Position numbers and translations under genes: made by a program. A DNA stretch of 64,000 nt, from assembly GCA_041484525.1 (NCBI GenBank), contig JBGPHT010000007.1, positions 1-64,000 on the forward strand. The letters run 5' to 3'. The stretch is from JBGPHT01 sp041484525 (GTDB taxonomy: Bacteria > Acidobacteriota > Terriglobia > Bryobacterales > Bryobacteraceae). The notes below the pieces were generated by a model that worked only from the letters and a program-made list of their open reading frames with translations, had not been told where the DNA came from and made no database searches. This document shows positions 62,801-64,000 of the stretch, piece by piece; positions within the stretch are counted from its first letter, which is position 1; each line of letters opens with the position of its first letter.

Positions 62801-63392
62801 CTGGCAACTCCCGCGCCAACACCAGCGCACGCTCTGCCAGCGCATCGGCGCCGCGGGCGTCGTTGCGCTTCTCGGCCTCTTCGGAAAGTTTCACGAACGA
62901 TTCGATGTTGCTCTTGAGGGTACGCTGCGTGTCGTTGAGACGCTGGCTGCGCGTCTGCTCCAGAATCTGGCGCACCTGCTGTCTCTTTGAAACAGCGCGG
63001 TCCAACAACTGCTTTTGCTCCGCCGCCGGGAGAATTTCCTGAATCATCGGCCGCTCCGGCTCGACGGGCGGTGGAGGCACGGTAGTTTGCGGCGCGGTCG
63101 TCGTGTCGGTCCGCGCTGGAGTGCGCTTGGGAGGTTTCGAGGGCTGCGGCGCTTCGGCCGGCTCTTCCGCCGGTGCGGTAGCCAGGGCGTCAGGATTGAC
63201 GGGTGGCTGTGGCGGCGGCAACTGCACCGTAGTCTGCGGAAGCGAGAGCGCCGGAGGAGGCGGAGGCGGAGCGGGGACGACCACCGGTTTGGGCAGGGGC
63301 GCGACCGCGGCAACGGGCTGCTTGCCGCGCAGCACACATCCTGATAGCGCAAGCGCCGCTGCCACGGCCAGAATTGCTTCCACACGTCTCAT
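62790..63392 (-). CDS. Proline-rich lipoprotein
   Basis: A 200-residue protein with a lipobox (LALSGC) after a short hydrophobic signal, then a proline-rich stretch (about 24-115) and a C-terminal helical/coiled-coil part (ILPAAEQKQLLDRAVSKRQQ, NDTQRTLKSNIESFVKLSEE, DALAERALVLARELPG). The last part resembles a small outer-membrane-tethered regulatory or scaffolding domain. It is likely sorted to the outer membrane and reaches across the periplasm. Coupled to the peptidase gene by an 11-bp overlap. Confidence 0.75.
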   Translation of the reverse strand: MRRVEAILAVAAALALSGCVLRGKQPVAAVAPLPKPVVVPAPPPPPPALSLPQTTVQLPPPQPPVNPDALATAPAEEPAEAPQPSKPPKRTPARTDTTTAPQTTVPPPPVEPERPMIQEILPAAEQKQLLDRAVSKRQQVRQILEQTRSQRLNDTQRTLKSNIESFVKLSEEAEKRNDARGADALAERALVLARELPGGK

Positions 63393-63406
63393 GCGGATTA
63401 TCTCGC

Positions 63407-64000
63407 TCAGACCGCGATCGGCAGGCGAATGAAAAAGGTCGTACCCTTCCCCGGTTCGCTCGTGAAATCGATTGTACCATCGTGCAATTGCACGATCCGG
63501 AAGGTCATGGCCAATCCGATTCCGGAGCCTTCCTTCTTGGTAGTGAAATACAGGCGGAAGATCTTTTCGCGCAGTTCCGGCGGAATCGCGCAGCCGGTGT
63601 CGGAGATGCGGATCTCCGCCGTGTCCTCCTTCGCCAGCGACTCGAACCGTAGCTCGCCCCCTTCCGGCATCGCCTGCATGGCGTTGACTACCACGTTGAG
63701 CACCGCCTGCTTCAGCAGGTCGCGGTCGATCCGCACCGCCGCTCCCTCGGCATCCTCGACTACGTTGACGCGGATCTTCAAGGCGTCCGCCTGCGGGCGT
63801 GCCAGGTCCACGATTTCGCCCATCAGCTCCCGTACCGAAACGGTGGAGAGGTTGAGTTCCACGGGCCGCGTGAAATCCAGGAACGTTTTCACCACACGGT
63901 CCAGCCGCAGGATCTCGCGCGAAATGATCTCCATCTGCTGGCCGACGTCGGTGTCGCCGTGGGCCAGCTTGGCGCGCGCCACTTCCACGTGCAGCAGAAT
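63407..64000 (-). CDS. Sensor histidine kinase, C-terminal part
   Basis: Only the last 198 codons of a longer gene are in the window. They contain the end of the dimerisation helix (REILRLDRVVKTFLDFTRPV; the phosphoacceptor histidine should lie just beyond the edge) and a full HATPase domain: N box LNVVVNAMQAMPEGG, G1 box DTGCAIPPE, F box KIFRLYFTTKKEGS and G2 box GSGIGLAM. The G1 box has Ala where Gly is usual. It controls an unknown response regulator. Confidence 0.92.
   Translation of the reverse strand: MLLHVEVARAKLAHGDTDVGQQMEIISREILRLDRVVKTFLDFTRPVELNLSTVSVRELMGEIVDLARPQADALKIRVNVVEDAEGAAVRIDRDLLKQAVLNVVVNAMQAMPEGGELRFESLAKEDTAEIRISDTGCAIPPELREKIFRLYFTTKKEGSGIGLAMTFRIVQLHDGTIDFTSEPGKGTTFFIRLPIAV

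Overview
The window is a high-GC chromosomal segment from a Gram-negative bacterium, most likely an acidobacterium of the Solibacter/Bryobacter type. This assignment is inferred from gene content: an Oar-like TonB-dependent receptor with an N-terminal carboxypeptidase-regulatory-like domain, a Tricorn-type protease, a PEP-CTERM protein, a DUF6600/FecR-like protein, a fragment of an FtsX-type permease, and an RpoB carrying a zinc-ribbon-like insertion. Nothing in the window gives a direct taxonomic marker such as rRNA.

Layout. 1-4.6 kb: rpoB (3' end outside the window), rplL, rplJ and rplA on the minus strand; rplK is not next to rplA. 4.7-7.9 kb: short repeats, an EF-hand protein, a PEP-CTERM gene broken by three frameshifts, hpt, and an exported coiled-coil protein. 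8.0-11.0 kb: a tight housekeeping operon rsfS-rlmH-accD-folC whose genes overlap or lie close together. 11.0-14.2 kb: a debris/mobile zone with the 3' end of a group II intron, a permease scrap, an HTH protein, a 29-bp inverted repeat and a coiled-coil protein with a duplicated acidic tail. 14.2-22.0 kb: a glycosyltransferase, a Tricorn-like protease with an intact S/H/S/E tetrad, cytochrome c, a carboxy-terminal-processing-protease homologue that has lost its Ser/Lys dyad, a DinB/YfiT protein and an exported protein. 22.0-26.1 kb: a parDE toxin-antitoxin pair and a caspase-like/CHASE2 neighbourhood. 26.2-37.0 kb: corA, gph, a XamI-type restriction-modification pair, a Fis-like protein, cvpA, purC, a DUF6600 protein, rnr and an overlapping FGE-domain gene.

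37-46.7 kb is accessory and partly decayed: a small ORF plus HExxH metalloprotease pair, a chimeric pseudogene made of inositol-phosphatase, FGE and unknown fragments, a metallophosphoesterase, a frameshifted OmpA lipoprotein, an HdeD-like protein, a beta-barrel protein followed by a clear terminator, and a frameshifted DUF429-like gene. 46.7-57.1 kb is a surface-polysaccharide cluster on the minus strand: Wzt-type ABC ATPase with a C-terminal binding domain, a methyltransferase with a long coiled coil, a GT2-GT4 fusion, a polyprenol-type GT2, three more GT2 enzymes and a GT4/DUF1972 enzyme. The pieces fit an ABC-dependent O-antigen or related glycan whose chain end is methylated and recognised by Wzt, but no Wzm permease is present here. 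57.3-64 kb: a DUF2891 protein, the TonB-dependent receptor interrupted by one in-frame amber codon, an M24 aminopeptidase, a lipoprotein and the C-terminal part of a sensor histidine kinase.

A recurring theme is disruption by very small changes. Most of the frameshifts can be read as loss of one base in a short homopolymer, so the interrupted genes may be true pseudogenes or sequence errors. All functions are inferred by reading protein motifs; no database search was possible.
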